DNA of 64,000 bases from Devosia sp. XK-2 (GCF_037113415.1 NZ_CP146608.1:62001-126000), one strand, 5' to 3'; positions 52,641 through 63,472 are shown, counted from the first letter of the stretch. The notes: generated from the sequence alone by a model not told the origin. Numbers and translations: made by a program.

Positions 52641-53464
52641 GCACACCTGTCCTCGAAGTCCGCAATCTCACGCGTGACTATGTGACCGGCGGCGGCTTTC
52701 TACGCCCGGCCAAGGTTCTGCACGCTGTAAAGGGCGTCAATTTCACCCTCGAAAAGGGCAAGACCCTGGCCGTGGTGGGCGAAAGCGGCTGTGGCAAATC
52801 CACCCTGGCGCGGATGATTACGCTGATCGATCAGCCCACATCGGGGGACATTTTCATCGATGGCCTGCCGGCCAGCGCGGCCAATGTGACGCGACAATTG
52901 CGCCAGAAGGTGCAGATCGTCTTCCAGAATCCCTATGGCTCGCTCAATCCGCGTCAGAAGATCGGCGATGTCTTGGCCGAGCCGCTCTTGCTCAATACCG
53001 ACATGTCCGGTGCCGAGCGGCGCGACAAGGCCATGGCCATGCTGACCAAGGTTGGCCTGGGGCCCGAGCATTTCAATCGCTATCCGCACATGTTCTCGGG
53101 CGGGCAGCGCCAACGCATCGCCATTGCCCGGGCGCTGATGCTCAATCCCAGCTTCCTGGTGCTCGACGAGCCGGTCTCGGCGCTGGATCTTTCGGTCCAG
53201 GCGCAGATCCTCAATCTGCTCAAGGACCTGCAGGACGAGTTCAACCTCACCTATGTCTTTATCAGCCACGACCTTTCGGTGGTGCGCTATATCGCCGATG
53301 AGGTCATGGTCATGTATTTCGGCGATGTGGTCGAACATGGCAGCCGTGAAGCGGTCTTTGCCGATCCGCAACACGACTATACCAGGACCCTGTTTGCCGC
53401 GACGCCCAGAGCCGATGTGGAGAGCATCCGGGCCCGCATCGCCAGGAAAAAGGCAGCCGCCTAG
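52637..53464 (+). CDS. dppF: Dipeptide ABC transporter ATPase DppF
   Basis: A 275-residue partner ATPase: Walker A GESGCGKST, Q-loop FQNPYGSLNPRQ, signature FSGGQRQRIAIARAL and Walker B FLVLDEPVSALD. It is the last gene of the operon; a pair of head-to-head REP-like palindromes follows within 30 bases and may stop transcription. Confidence 0.94.
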   Translation: MSTPVLEVRNLTRDYVTGGGFLRPAKVLHAVKGVNFTLEKGKTLAVVGESGCGKSTLARMITLIDQPTSGDIFIDGLPASAANVTRQLRQKVQIVFQNPYGSLNPRQKIGDVLAEPLLLNTDMSGAERRDKAMAMLTKVGLGPEHFNRYPHMFSGGQRQRIAIARALMLNPSFLVLDEPVSALDLSVQAQILNLLKDLQDEFNLTYVFISHDLSVVRYIADEVMVMYFGDVVEHGSREAVFADPQHDYTRTLFAATPRADVESIRARIARKKAAA

Positions 53465-53494
53465 GCTCTGTCATGTTCTGGCTGGAACGAGAGG

Positions 53495-53606
53495 CTTGCC
53501 CCTCCCCTCCCCCTTGAGGGGAGGGGCCGGGGGTGGGGGTCCATCAATGACCCACAAACCACCCCCACCCTCATTCCCTCCCCTCAAGGGGGAGGGAGGC
53601 GCAGGA
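53495..53606. repeat. Head-to-head pair of REP-like palindromes
   Basis: Two inverted units of about 45 bases, each with the core CCCTTGAGGGGAGGG / CCCTCCCCTCAAGGG and a GGGTGGGGGT arm, separated by about 15 bases. They belong to the family also present at 12,904-12,949 and 63,510-63,675. They sit between dppF and the convergent oxidoreductase gene. Confidence 0.8.
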
Positions 53607-53636
53607 ACCGCCGATCCCGATCAAGTCTGACACGCT

Positions 53637-54671
53637 CTAAACCGCGACGCGCCGCCCCTCCTTGCCCGAGCGGATCAGCGCGTCGATCAGTCTATGCACA
53701 TCGAGCGCCGTGCGGCCGGTGGAAACCGGCGGCCGTCCGGCCTGAACCGCTTCGGCAAATTCGGCAATCTGGGCCATGTGCCAGTCGAACGGGAAGGCCA
53801 TGGGATCGGCCCCGCCGCCCGAATTGGACGCCTCGCCAATGGTCTCATTGCGCCCTTCAAGCCAGTTAAGGGTCAGATTGCCGCCGGTCAGGGTGGCGCT
53901 GGCGTGATCGAAATTGAGCGTCAGGCTCTCCGCCCCGCCGGGGAAATTGGCAGTGGTGGCCATGAGACCCCCCACCGCGCCATTGGCAAATTCCATGCCC
54001 CCGGCCACGAAATCCTCGGTCTCCATCCGGTGCAGGCCTGTGGTCGCCGATAGCGCCGTCACCGCCCTGACCGGGCCGGTCAGGCTCAGCATCAGGTCGA
54101 GCGAATGGATGGCCTGGGTGATCAGTACCCCGCCACCATCCTGGGCGAAGCTGCCGCGGCCGGGCTGGTCGTAATAACCCTTTTGCGGCCGCCACCAGGG
54201 CACGACCAGATGCACCGCCTGCAGCGCGCCCATCTCGCCCGAAGCGACCTTTTCGGCCAGCGCCCTGGACGCCGCGCGGAAGCGGTGCTGGAAGATGATG
54301 CCCAGCGTGACCCCCGCATCTTCGCACGCGGCCACGATCCGCTCGGCGGCCTCGGTGGAACGCTCCACCGGCTTTTCCATCAGCACATGCTTTCCCGCCT
54401 TTGCAGCGGCCGCGACTATGTCCTGGCGCGCATTGGGCGGGGTCAGCACCAGAATGGCGTCCACCGCCGGGTCGGCCAGCAGCGCCTCATAGCTTTGCGC
54501 GGCGGGGAAGCCATATTCGGCGCAGAACCGATCGAGCTCGTCCCGGTTGCGCCGCCAGACGCCGCGCACATCGATCCGGTCCTTGAGCGCATTAAGGGCC
54601 AGCGCATGGGGTTTTGCCGCCATGCCGGCGCCCACGACACCCAGTCCGAATTTGCTCTGTTCATGCGCCAT
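53637..54671 (-). CDS. Gfo/Idh/MocA family oxidoreductase
   Basis: A 344-residue NAD(P)-dependent dehydrogenase with Rossmann motif LGVVGAGMAAKPHALAL, E-K-P motif VLMEKPVERST and the domain-start segment YYDQPGRGSFAQDGGGVLI followed by QAIHSLD. Family function is oxidation of sugars or sugar acids. It is divergent from the SIMPL gene and converges on dppF. Confidence 0.87.
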   Translation of the reverse strand: MAHEQSKFGLGVVGAGMAAKPHALALNALKDRIDVRGVWRRNRDELDRFCAEYGFPAAQSYEALLADPAVDAILVLTPPNARQDIVAAAAKAGKHVLMEKPVERSTEAAERIVAACEDAGVTLGIIFQHRFRAASRALAEKVASGEMGALQAVHLVVPWWRPQKGYYDQPGRGSFAQDGGGVLITQAIHSLDLMLSLTGPVRAVTALSATTGLHRMETEDFVAGGMEFANGAVGGLMATTANFPGGAESLTLNFDHASATLTGGNLTLNWLEGRNETIGEASNSGGGADPMAFPFDWHMAQIAEFAEAVQAGRPPVSTGRTALDVHRLIDALIRSGKEGRRVAV

Positions 54672-54754
54672 TCAGCCGCCTCCTTCTATGCCATGGTCGC
54701 GCCATTTTCACGGCGCTCAACTGCCCATCGGGGACATTGGAAGAGGGACCTAGC

Positions 54755-55480
54755 ATGAAAATCGTGGGGATTGTTGCCGCAGTTTTTCTCGCGGCAGGAA
54801 TTGCGCTGGCCGGCTGGTTTGTCGGCAGCTCGCTGGTGGAAAGCCGCCAGCCTTTGCGCGTGGTCACGGTCAAGGGGTTGAGCGAACGCGCGGTCGAGGC
54901 CAATCTGGGCTTCTGGCCCATCCGCTTCGTGGCCACGGGCCCAACCCTGGAGGCGGCACGGGCCAGCCTTGAAACCTCGGAAGCCTCGGTGCGCGCCTTC
55001 CTGGCCGATCGCGGCTTTGCCGACACCGAAATCCAGGTGCAGAACGTGCTGGTGGAGGATCGGGCCGCCGGCTACAGCGCCTCGTCCATGAATGACGAAT
55101 ATCGCTTTGTCTTGACCGAGGACATGCTGGTCACCACCGACCGGGTGCAGGACCTGGCCGATGCCAGCCGCTCGGTGGCCGATCTCCTGCGCCAGGGCGT
55201 GGTCTTTTCCTCCGACGCCTATAGCGCGGGGGCCAGCTTCGTGTTCACCGGCATCAATGACCTCAAGGGCGAAATGCTGACCGAAGCCACCCAGCGCGCC
55301 AAGGAAACCGCCGAACAATTCGCCGCCGAATCCGGGGCTCAGGTGGGCGATATCCAGACCGCCAATCAGGGTGTTTTCGAAATCCTGCCGGCCGTCGAAA
55401 TTCCCAATGACCGGCCGGAAAAGCAGATCGACAAAAAGGTGCGCGTGGTCACCACCATCACCTATTTCCTGGTCGACTGA
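54755..55480 (+). CDS. SIMPL domain-containing protein
   Basis: A 241-residue protein with one N-terminal membrane helix or signal anchor (IVGIVAAVFLAAGIALAGWF) and a periplasmic SIMPL domain (RVVTVKGLSERAVEANLGFW, then RAKETAEQFAAESGAQVGDI near the C-terminus). SIMPL proteins are periplasmic and of unclear role. The ATG has AGAGGGA about 8 bases upstream. Confidence 0.86.
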   Translation: MKIVGIVAAVFLAAGIALAGWFVGSSLVESRQPLRVVTVKGLSERAVEANLGFWPIRFVATGPTLEAARASLETSEASVRAFLADRGFADTEIQVQNVLVEDRAAGYSASSMNDEYRFVLTEDMLVTTDRVQDLADASRSVADLLRQGVVFSSDAYSAGASFVFTGINDLKGEMLTEATQRAKETAEQFAAESGAQVGDIQTANQGVFEILPAVEIPNDRPEKQIDKKVRVVTTITYFLVD

Positions 55481-55509
55481 CGCTATGGGTGGGGCCTTGG
55501 GGCCCCGCC

Positions 55510-58170
55510 TCACCCGACCCGCTTCTGCTGCCCCTTGCGCAGGAATTTTTCCAGGTCGTCCCGCGCCATAGGCCTGGCCAGGGCATAGCCCTGCAGCACC
55601 TCGCAGCCCAGATGCTTGAGGATTTCGGCATGGTCCATGGTTTCCACGCCCTCGGCGACGATCTCGATATCCATGGATTTGCCGATATCCACGATCGAGG
55701 CCACCAATTGGCGCTGCGCGGGTTCATCCAGAATGGGATTGATCAATTGCCGGTCGATCTTGAGCCGGCGCGGATGCAGTTTCTGCAGGGAAACGATCGA
55801 GGCATAGCCCGTGCCGAAATCATCGATCTCGACATCGATGCCAAGCTCCTTGATCTGGTCGATATTCCAGGCAACGATTCCGTCGCTTTCGTCCAGATAG
55901 ATGCTCTCGACCAATTCGAAGGCCAGGCGCCCGGGCGGCAGCGACAGGGCCCTGAGCCCGTTGACCAGGTCTTCATCGGTCAGGCGGCGCAGCGAGACAT
56001 TGACCGAGACGCGCGGGACGCGCAGGCCTTTGGCATCCCAGCGCTTGAGATCGGCCAGGGCCTTGTCCAGGATGAGCTTGTCGATCTGGGCCACGACATT
56101 GAGTTCTTCGGCCACATCCATGAACTGGTCCGGCGTCTTGATCGTGCCATCGGCATGCCGCCAGCGCGCCAGCGCCTCGACCCCGGTCAGCTCCAGCGTC
56201 TGGGCGTCGAACTGAGGCTGATAGACGGCGAAAAACGCGTCATTATCCAGGCCCGTGAGGATTTCGTCGGCCACCCGCTTGGTGCGCACCACCTCGGCCT
56301 GCAAGGCGTCGGTGAAAAATTCGTGCCGGTTCCGGCCCAGCGCCTTGGCGCGATAGAGCGCGATATCGGCATTGACCAGCAATTGATCGACATTGATATA
56401 GGCCGACCGGGACACGGCCACGCCGATACTGACGCCGAAGCGGATTTCATGTCCCTCATGCTGGGCCGGACGGCTCATTTCACGCACGATCCGGTCAGCG
56501 ATCAGGCGCAGGCGTCCATCATTGGGGCCGGCGGTGGAGACGATGACGAATTCGTCGCCCCCGATGCGCGCCACAAAATCGGTCTCCCGGCAATTGGCCC
56601 GCAACACCTTGCTGGCATGAACCAGCATGGCATCGCCCGCCGCATGCCCCAGCGTATCGTTGATCTGCTTGAAACGGTCGAGGTCAATATGCAGTAGCGC
56701 GATCGAGCCGCTGCCATGATAGCCATCGGCCGCGTGGCGCTTGAGAACCTCATCCAGATAGCGCCGGTTCGGCAGCCCCGTCAGGCTGTCATGCAGGGCA
56801 TTATGCTCGATCCGGATGCGGGCCGTCTCCAACTCGCTATTGCGCGCATCGGCCTGGCTCTTGGCGCGGCGGAGATCCTCATTGAGTTCGACGTCCCGGG
56901 TCACGTCCCAATTGACCCCGACGACCTTGTCCGGTTGCCCCGGCTCGCTGTGAAGCATGCCCACGGAGCGGATATAGCGGATTTCGCCATCGGGCAGCAG
57001 CACCCGGTAATCGGTTTCGTAATAGCCCGACCGGATCATGGTGCGGTAGGTGTTCTCGGCCCGCTCGCGATCCTCGGGATGGACGGCCCGTTGCCAATCC
57101 CCATGGGTGCGCGGCCCGCCATCGAGCGGCAGGCCGAAAAGCTCATTATTGCGGTTGTCCCAGGTCTCTTTGTCGGTGGATGTATCCAGTTCCCACACAC
57201 CGACCTTGGACACCGCCAGGGCCAGGTTGAGGCGCCGGGTCAGGCGCGCCAGTTCCACCTCGCGCTCGCCCAGCTCGCGGATATGATCGTGCCGCTCACG
57301 GACCATGCGGCTGGTGACGAAGATGGGAAACAGGATCAGCATGCCGGCCAGAAGGATCATGCCGCGCAGGGTCCAGGTCGTGAACGGATCGGCCCCCCAG
57401 CCCGCTTTGGGCACCGCGGCGATCTGCCAACTGCCCGACGGCAGGATCACATCGGCAATGACCGGATCGTCCTGACCCAGATCGGGTCCGTAAAACCGCT
57501 CGCCGGCCCCGCCCAGGCCGTCATGGCCGGTGACCGAAATATCCAGGTTCAGAGCGGGGTCGACCAGGCCGCTATCGATATAGAGCTGGTCGACATCGAC
57601 CACCGCCGAGACCAGGCCCCAGAACTGCCGGTCCGGGCCCGAGCCGGTAAAGACCGGGAAACGTCCCACGAAACCCTGGCCGCCCTGCACCAGATCGACA
57701 GGACCGGCAATGTTGAGCTGGCCGGTTTCGAGCACCGTGCGCACCGCCGGCCATTGCGCCGGAACGTGCCGATAATCGAGACCAAGTGCGGCCTCGTTCC
57801 CGGCGCGCGGATAGGTCATGCGGATGACCAGATCGGGCGCTGCCGCCACCGAACGCAATTGGCTGTCTTCCTCGAAGACCTTGCCGACCAATTCGTCATA
57901 GCGCGCCTGATCCATGTCCGGCTCGGTCGAAATGACCGCAACCAGGCCCTTGATGAGCTGGATATTGCTCGCAATATGCCCCTCGAGCTTGGCGCGGATC
58001 ACCGAAATCTGATTGAGCGCATCGGCTCTTTGGCGCTCTTCGGCCAATTGCTGGTTCTGCCGGTCGACAAGCAGGGCCGCAACCAGCATTGCGGCAAGCG
58101 CGAGCAGGACCGGAATGGCCATGGTCCGGCGCCAATCGCCGCGATGTTCTGCTGTCCGTCCCTCGTTCAT
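55510..58170 (-). CDS. CHASE-PAS-GGDEF-EAL cyclic-di-GMP enzyme
   Basis: An 886-residue membrane sensor that can make and break c-di-GMP. Order: membrane helix (17-36), periplasmic CHASE domain (about 60-235), second helix (about 268-288), PAS (about 315-425), GGDEF (about 455-615) and EAL (about 630-880). The cyclase motif GGDEF (537-541) is intact with an I-site R528-E-T-D531 five residues before it. The EAL motif EALARW (665-670), DDFGTGYAS and AEGVET are intact too, so both activities are possible. The ATG at 58170 is preferred. CHASE ligands are unknown; cytokinin-like molecules are sensed by some relatives. Confidence 0.92.
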   Translation of the reverse strand: MNEGRTAEHRGDWRRTMAIPVLLALAAMLVAALLVDRQNQQLAEERQRADALNQISVIRAKLEGHIASNIQLIKGLVAVISTEPDMDQARYDELVGKVFEEDSQLRSVAAAPDLVIRMTYPRAGNEAALGLDYRHVPAQWPAVRTVLETGQLNIAGPVDLVQGGQGFVGRFPVFTGSGPDRQFWGLVSAVVDVDQLYIDSGLVDPALNLDISVTGHDGLGGAGERFYGPDLGQDDPVIADVILPSGSWQIAAVPKAGWGADPFTTWTLRGMILLAGMLILFPIFVTSRMVRERHDHIRELGEREVELARLTRRLNLALAVSKVGVWELDTSTDKETWDNRNNELFGLPLDGGPRTHGDWQRAVHPEDRERAENTYRTMIRSGYYETDYRVLLPDGEIRYIRSVGMLHSEPGQPDKVVGVNWDVTRDVELNEDLRRAKSQADARNSELETARIRIEHNALHDSLTGLPNRRYLDEVLKRHAADGYHGSGSIALLHIDLDRFKQINDTLGHAAGDAMLVHASKVLRANCRETDFVARIGGDEFVIVSTAGPNDGRLRLIADRIVREMSRPAQHEGHEIRFGVSIGVAVSRSAYINVDQLLVNADIALYRAKALGRNRHEFFTDALQAEVVRTKRVADEILTGLDNDAFFAVYQPQFDAQTLELTGVEALARWRHADGTIKTPDQFMDVAEELNVVAQIDKLILDKALADLKRWDAKGLRVPRVSVNVSLRRLTDEDLVNGLRALSLPPGRLAFELVESIYLDESDGIVAWNIDQIKELGIDVEIDDFGTGYASIVSLQKLHPRRLKIDRQLINPILDEPAQRQLVASIVDIGKSMDIEIVAEGVETMDHAEILKHLGCEVLQGYALARPMARDDLEKFLRKGQQKRVG

Positions 58171-58302
58171 TCCGCTGCCTGAAAAAGCCCCCTGACGCCT
58201 TCTGCGTCCAGCGGCCAAGACTAGGCGGGGAAACTTGACGGGATGCTTACCACGCCGGGCATTTCCCGGCTTGGTAAAGGATGCGTAAACACCTCGGCAT
58301 TA

Positions 58303-58342
58303 GAGCACTTCCAGCAAAAGTGGCGACGGTTTTCAGCGTTTC
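58303..58342. repeat. Short intergenic repeat typical of Hyphomicrobiales
   Basis: AGAGCACTTCCAGCAAAAGT followed by GGCGACGGTTTTCAGCG resembles the dispersed intergenic element (AGAGCA...AAAAGTGG...CCGGTTTT) seen across Hyphomicrobiales. I know the pattern only from memory of related genomes; there is a single clear copy in this window. Confidence 0.4.
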
Positions 58343-58360
58343 AACGAAACGGCCAAGGCC

Positions 58361-59263
58361 TTAGGGCACCACGGTCTTGATGATCGAGGCGTCGAGCGCC
58401 TCATAGTCATGCAGGCCGATCACGTCATAGAGCTCCTGGCGGGTCTGCATCTCGTCCAGCATCGCCTTGGTGCCGCCATCGCGCTTGATGGTGGCGTAGA
58501 GCTTTTCCTGCGCCTTGTTAGCCACGCGCAGCGAGGAGACCGGCCAGATGACCATGGAATAGCCCAGGGCCTCGAATTCGCTTGCGGTCTGATAGGGCGT
58601 GCGGCCGAATTCGGTCATGTTGGCCAGAAGCTTGACCCCCGGCATGGCCTTGGCGAAGTCACGGAACATGTCCACGCTGGTCAAGGCTTCAGGGAAAATC
58701 GCATCGGCCCCGGCCTCGATATAGAGCTTGGCGCGGGCCACGGCACCATCCAGCCCCTCGCTGGCCGCCGCATCGGTGCGGGCGATAATCACCATGTCCC
58801 GGCGCGCCCTGGCGGCCGCGGCCACCTTGGCGGCCATGTCATGGGCGTCGGCCAGTTTCTTGTCATTGAGATGCCCGCATTTCTTGGGCAGCAACTGGTC
58901 TTCGAGATGCACTGCACCGGCGCCCGCTTCCTCGAAGGTGCGCACCATATGCATCACATTGAGCGCCTCGCCATAGCCAGTATCGCCATCGACCAGCAGC
59001 GGCAGGCCTGAAGCGCGGGCAATCTGGCGGATGAAAAAGGCCACCTCGTCCACGGTAATGACGCCGAGATCCGGCAATCCCATCGAGGCGGTCATGGCCG
59101 CGCCCGAAAGATAGAGCCCCTCAAAACCGGCATTTTTCGCCTGAATGGCGGCATGGCCATTATGGGCGCCGGGAAGCTGCAGGATCTGCTTGCGGTCAAG
59201 CAGGGCGCGAAATCGGCTGCCGGCAGTTTCGCGGGGCAGGTCGGCGGAAACGAGATAGGGCAT
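58361..59263 (-). CDS. prpB: Methylisocitrate lyase PrpB
   Basis: Splits 2-methylisocitrate into pyruvate and succinate, the last step of the methylcitrate cycle. The 300-residue protein has DGDTGYGE (92-99) and the catalytic KKCGH (127-131, Cys129). The ATG at 59263 lies just downstream of the prpC stop with AAGGAGG upstream. Last gene of prpDCB on the minus strand. Confidence 0.93.
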   Translation of the reverse strand: MPYLVSADLPRETAGSRFRALLDRKQILQLPGAHNGHAAIQAKNAGFEGLYLSGAAMTASMGLPDLGVITVDEVAFFIRQIARASGLPLLVDGDTGYGEALNVMHMVRTFEEAGAGAVHLEDQLLPKKCGHLNDKKLADAHDMAAKVAAAARARRDMVIIARTDAAASEGLDGAVARAKLYIEAGADAIFPEALTSVDMFRDFAKAMPGVKLLANMTEFGRTPYQTASEFEALGYSMVIWPVSSLRVANKAQEKLYATIKRDGGTKAMLDEMQTRQELYDVIGLHDYEALDASIIKTVVP

Positions 59264-59268
59264 GGGCC

Positions 59269-60423
59269 TTAGGCCTCCTTGCGATCCTTGAGCGGCACGA
59301 ATGACAGGTCTTCGGGCCCGGTATAATTGGCCGATGGGCGGATGATTTTGCCGTCCTGCCGCTGCTCGATCACATGCGCCGACCAGCCCGATGTGCGGGC
59401 AATGACGAAGAGCGGCGTGAACATGGCGGTGGGAACGCCCATCAGATTGTAGGAGACGGCGCTGAACCAATCCAGGTTCGGAAACATCTTCTTGGCGTTC
59501 ATCATGACGCTCTCGATGCGCTCGGCAATTGCATATTGGCGGCCGGCCCCTGCCTTGTCGGCAAGGCTTTTGGCGACGCGCTTGATGACGACATTGCGCG
59601 GGTCCGACACCGTATAAACCGGGTGACCGAAGCCGATGATGACTTCCTTATTGGCCACGCGTTCGCGGATATCGGCCTCCGCCTCATCGGGCGAGGCGTA
59701 GCGCTCCTGGATCTGGAAGGCGACTTCATTGGCGCCGCCATGCTTGGGGCCGCGCAGCGCGCCAATGGCCCCGGCAATGGACGAATACATGTCCGACCCG
59801 GTGCCCGCGATGACGCGGGCGGCAAAGGTCGAGGCGTTGAATTCGTGCTCGGCATAAAGGATGAGTGAAGTGTGCATGGCCCGCACCCAATCCTCATCCG
59901 GGCGCTTGCCATGAAGCAGGGTCAGGAAATGCCCGCCAATGCTGTCATCGTCGGTTTCGACCTCGACGCGGCGGCCATTATGGGCGAAATGGTACCAATA
60001 GAGCAGCATGGACCCCAGCGACGCCATCAGCCTGTCGGCAATGGCCCGGGCGTCAGGCGCATTGTGATCATGGCTCTCGGGCAGGGTGCAGCCGAGCACC
60101 GAGACACCGGTGCGCATCACATCCATCGGGTGCGCCGCCGCAGGCAGGGCTTCGAGCGCCGCCCGCACCGCCAAAGGCAGGCCACGCATGGATTTCAGCC
60201 GCGCCTTATAGGCGGTCAGCTGCGCCCGCGTGGGCAGGGTGCCGTGGACGAGCAGGTGCGCCACCTCCTCGAACTCACTGGTTTCGGCCAGGTCGAGAAT
60301 GTCATAGCCGCGATAATGCAGGTCATTGCCGGTGCGGCCGACGGTGCAAAGCGCGGTATTGCCGGCGGTGACGCCCGACAGGGCAACCGATTTCTTGGGC
60401 TTGAAGCCTGGTACTTCGGTCAT
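59269..60423 (-). CDS. prpC: 2-methylcitrate synthase PrpC
   Basis: Condenses propionyl-CoA with oxaloacetate. The 384-residue citrate synthase-family protein shows [44 protein letters not shown] and [12 protein letters not shown], matching the methylcitrate-synthase branch. It begins 11 bases after prpD and ends 5 bases before the prpB start. Confidence 0.94.
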   Translation of the reverse strand: MTEVPGFKPKKSVALSGVTAGNTALCTVGRTGNDLHYRGYDILDLAETSEFEEVAHLLVHGTLPTRAQLTAYKARLKSMRGLPLAVRAALEALPAAAHPMDVMRTGVSVLGCTLPESHDHNAPDARAIADRLMASLGSMLLYWYHFAHNGRRVEVETDDDSIGGHFLTLLHGKRPDEDWVRAMHTSLILYAEHEFNASTFAARVIAGTGSDMYSSIAGAIGALRGPKHGGANEVAFQIQERYASPDEAEADIRERVANKEVIIGFGHPVYTVSDPRNVVIKRVAKSLADKAGAGRQYAIAERIESVMMNAKKMFPNLDWFSAVSYNLMGVPTAMFTPLFVIARTSGWSAHVIEQRQDGKIIRPSANYTGPEDLSFVPLKDRKEA

Positions 60424-60434
60424 CTGCGCCTCCT

Positions 60435-61934
60435 TTAGAAAATCCCCGCGGGAGCCTCGGGACCAAGCTGGTCCGGCGAAACCACGAAATTGAGCGCCTT
60501 GACCTCGGCAGCGGTCAGCGTCGGCAGGCGTTCGACCAGAGCCAGGAAGCGGTCCTGCTCCTCGCGCGAGACAATGCCTTCGGCCAGGGTACGGAATTTT
60601 TCGATATAGTTGGCGCGCTTGAAGGGGCGGGCGCCATTGGGGTGCGCGTCGGCAACGCCCAGTTCATCGGTGATGACGGTGCCGTCTTCCATGGTGACGA
60701 TCACCTGGCCGCCATAGGCCATGTCCTCGCCCTTGGCGTGATAGCGCTGGGTCCAGATCGGGTCTTCTTCGGTGGTGATCTTGTGCCAGAGCGCCACGGT
60801 TTCGGGCCGCTGGGCGCGCTCGGGGGCATAGCTCTTCACATGGTGCCAGCCGCCATCTTCGAGCGCCACGGCGAAGATATACATGATCGAGTGATCGAGC
60901 GTTTCGCGGCTGGCCTTGGGGTCCATCTTCTGCGGATCATTGGCGCCGGTGCCGATCACGTAATGGGTGTGATGGCTGGTCTTGATCAGGATCGATTTGA
61001 CCTTGGTGAGATCGCCGATCTTGGGTCCCATGCGGCGGGCCAGATCGATCAGCGCCTGGCTCTGATACTCGGCCGAATATTCCTTGGTATAGGTATCGAG
61101 AATGGCGCGCTTGGGCTCGCCCTTTTCCGGCAGCGGCACATGGTAGAGTGCTGTGGGGCCGGACAGGAGATAGGCGATGAACCCGTCTTCCCCTTCATAG
61201 GCCGGGGAGGGCGCGCCTTCCCCGCGCATGGCGCGGTCGACCGCCTCGATGGCCATCTTGCCGGCAAAGGCCGGGGCATAGGCCTTCCAGGTCGAGATTT
61301 CGCCCTTGCGCGACTGGCGCGTGGTGGTGGTGGTATGCAGCGCCTGCTGAATGGCCTGATAGGTCACTTCGGTGGAAAGACCGAGCAGGGCGCCAATGCC
61401 ACCGGCCGCCGAGGGGCCGAGATGGGCGATATGGTCGATCTTGTGTTCATGAAGGCAAATGCCTTTGACCAGATCGACCTGGATTTCATAGCCGGCAGCA
61501 AGACCGCGCACCAAGGCTGCACCATCGAGCCCCTTGGCCTGTGCCACGGCCAGAATTGGCGGGATATTGTCGCCCGGATGGCTGTAATCGGCAGCCAGGA
61601 ACGTGTCGTGGAAATCGAGCTCGCGCACGGCCACGCCATTGGCCCAGGCGGCCCATTCAGGCGAAACCAGCGTATCATTGGCAAGGCCGAAAACCGGCGC
61701 GCCCTTTTCGGATTTGTGCCCCAGCGCCTGGGCACGGGCCGAGCGGATTGGGCCGCGGGCAATCGAGGCAGCGGCAACGGCGGCATTGTCGATAATGCGA
61801 TTGCCGATCATCTCGATGACATCATCCTCGACCGGCACCGGGTCGGTCGCCACGGCGGCGAGCTTCCAGGCAAGCTGGTCCTCGCGCGGCAAATGTTCGG
61901 CCGATTTATAGGTGCGTACGTCGTGGATTTTCAT
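60435..61934 (-). CDS. prpD: 2-methylcitrate dehydratase PrpD
   Basis: Dehydrates 2-methylcitrate to 2-methyl-cis-aconitate. The 499-residue MmgE/PrpD protein starts with [20 protein letters not shown] and carries [20 protein letters not shown] and [23 protein letters not shown] 61934 has GGAG 7 bases upstream. First gene of prpDCB, divergent from the regulator. Confidence 0.94.
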   Translation of the reverse strand: MKIHDVRTYKSAEHLPREDQLAWKLAAVATDPVPVEDDVIEMIGNRIIDNAAVAAASIARGPIRSARAQALGHKSEKGAPVFGLANDTLVSPEWAAWANGVAVRELDFHDTFLAADYSHPGDNIPPILAVAQAKGLDGAALVRGLAAGYEIQVDLVKGICLHEHKIDHIAHLGPSAAGGIGALLGLSTEVTYQAIQQALHTTTTTRQSRKGEISTWKAYAPAFAGKMAIEAVDRAMRGEGAPSPAYEGEDGFIAYLLSGPTALYHVPLPEKGEPKRAILDTYTKEYSAEYQSQALIDLARRMGPKIGDLTKVKSILIKTSHHTHYVIGTGANDPQKMDPKASRETLDHSIMYIFAVALEDGGWHHVKSYAPERAQRPETVALWHKITTEEDPIWTQRYHAKGEDMAYGGQVIVTMEDGTVITDELGVADAHPNGARPFKRANYIEKFRTLAEGIVSREEQDRFLALVERLPTLTAAEVKALNFVVSPDQLGPEAPAGIF

Positions 61935-62014
61935 CTCTGCTCTCCATTCGGAAATTTGGGCCGGACCATATAGGCAGAATGGGTCAGGCCCAAGACAGGA
62001 AAAGGCAAGCCTGC

Positions 62015-62040
62015 TACAATCACACAGGTTCACCTTTGTA
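62015..62040. promoter_or_regulatory. Candidate operator between prpD and its regulator
   Basis: TACAA (62015-62019) and TTGTA (62036-62040) form an inverted repeat with a 16-base spacer, midway in the 125-base divergent region. It is a plausible site for the ScfR-type regulator but matches no consensus I can state. Confidence 0.3.
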
Positions 62041-62059
62041 ATTTTGTGGAGTTGTGGAT

Positions 62060-63472
62060 TTGGCGCCCAAAAAGGTCTTTGCCGGTGCGCGTTTGCGGGC
62101 CCTGAGGGCACAACATCGCCTGACCCAGGCCGAGCTGGCCACCCGGCTCGACATCTCCGCCTCCTATGTCAATCAGCTCGAAGCCAATCAGCGGCCATTG
62201 ACCGCCTCGGTCATGGTGGCATTGGCCGAAAGCTTCAATCTCGACCTTTCGAGCCTCACCTCGGACGCTTCGGATCGCTTGGTGGTCGATCTGCGCGAGG
62301 CCCTGGCCGACCCGGTCTTTGGCGAGGCGGTGCCGAACCTGCAGGAACTCAAAACCGTCGCCACCAGCGCGCCGGACATGGCCCGCGCCGTCCTGGCGCT
62401 TTACGGCGCCTATCGCAAGACCAATGAAACTCTTGCCGGCATGGACGCGGCCCTGGCCCGCGACCCGCAATCCACTGTGCAGACCGCCTATGAGGAAGTG
62501 CGCGACTTCTTCCACTATGCCGACAATTATATCGACCCGCTCGATCGGGCTGCCGAGCAATTGGCGGGCGAACTGGGCGAGATCGGGCCGGACCGGCTTC
62601 GGCGATTGATGGCCTATTGCGCCGAGCGGCATGGGATCGCGGTGCATCTGGCCGCTCCGCCAAGCGGCGACCGCATGATTGAATTCGACCGTCAGGGCCG
62701 CGCGCTCTGGGTCAATGCCCATCTCGAACCCTCGAGCCAGTTCTTCCAGATCGCCACAATGCTGTGTGGGCTCGAACAGGCGGATCTGCTGGAGAGCCTG
62801 CTGGACGTGGCCAATTTCCAGGCACCAGAGGCTAAGTCGATCGCCCGCATGGGCCTCAGCAATTACTTCGCCGGCGCCCTGCATATGCCTTATGGGGCCT
62901 TCCTTGAAGCAGCGGCCGACTATCGTTTTGACATTGAGGAATTGGCGCGAATATTCGGCGCCAGTCTCGAACAGGTGGCCCATCGCCTCTCGACCATGCA
63001 AAGGCCGCGCGAAAGAGGCGTCCCCTTTTTCTTCGCTCGTGTGGATGCTGCGGGCACTATCACCAAGCGTCATTCGGCGACGGCCCTGCAATTTGCCCGT
63101 TTCGGTGGCGCCTGTCCTTTGTGGAATGTGCACCGCGCCTTTGAAGCGCATGGCCAGATCATCCGGCAATTGGCCGAAACCCCGGACGGCAAGCAATATC
63201 TGTGTCTCGCCTGGAGCCACGAAAAGCGCCTTGGCGGTTATCGCGGGGTCACCCGGCGCTATGCCTATGCCTTGGGCTGCGAAATCACCCATGCCGGGCG
63301 GCTGGTCTATGCAGACGATCTCGACCTCACCAAAGCCCCGTTCGACCCCATCGGCATTTCCTGCCGCATCTGCGAACGCCGCAACTGTCCGCAGCGCTCG
63401 GTGCCACCCATGGCCGCGGCGATCTCCGTGCCGGCTGATAGGAGAAGCGTGGTGCCTTATGAGATCGGGTGA
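62060..63472 (+). CDS. Short-chain fatty acyl regulator, ScfR/PrpR (XRE) type
   Basis: A 470-residue regulator of propionate/methylcitrate genes. N-terminal XRE helix-turn-helix (about 10-60: [21 protein letters not shown]), a middle IrrE-like domain in which the HExxH peptidase motif is not present, and a C-terminal domain ending with the family-typical cysteine motif [16 protein letters not shown] 62060 has GGAG 8 bases upstream; a GTG at 62054 is too close to it. It is divergent from prpDCB and very likely controls it, sensing propionyl-CoA or methylcitrate (inference). Confidence 0.9.
   Translation: MAPKKVFAGARLRALRAQHRLTQAELATRLDISASYVNQLEANQRPLTASVMVALAESFNLDLSSLTSDASDRLVVDLREALADPVFGEAVPNLQELKTVATSAPDMARAVLALYGAYRKTNETLAGMDAALARDPQSTVQTAYEEVRDFFHYADNYIDPLDRAAEQLAGELGEIGPDRLRRLMAYCAERHGIAVHLAAPPSGDRMIEFDRQGRALWVNAHLEPSSQFFQIATMLCGLEQADLLESLLDVANFQAPEAKSIARMGLSNYFAGALHMPYGAFLEAAADYRFDIEELARIFGASLEQVAHRLSTMQRPRERGVPFFFARVDAAGTITKRHSATALQFARFGGACPLWNVHRAFEAHGQIIRQLAETPDGKQYLCLAWSHEKRLGGYRGVTRRYAYALGCEITHAGRLVYADDLDLTKAPFDPIGISCRICERRNCPQRSVPPMAAAISVPADRRSVVPYEIG

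Noticed and set aside
56716..58182. 488-codon plus-strand open frame
   Set aside because: It is antisense to the GGDEF-EAL gene.
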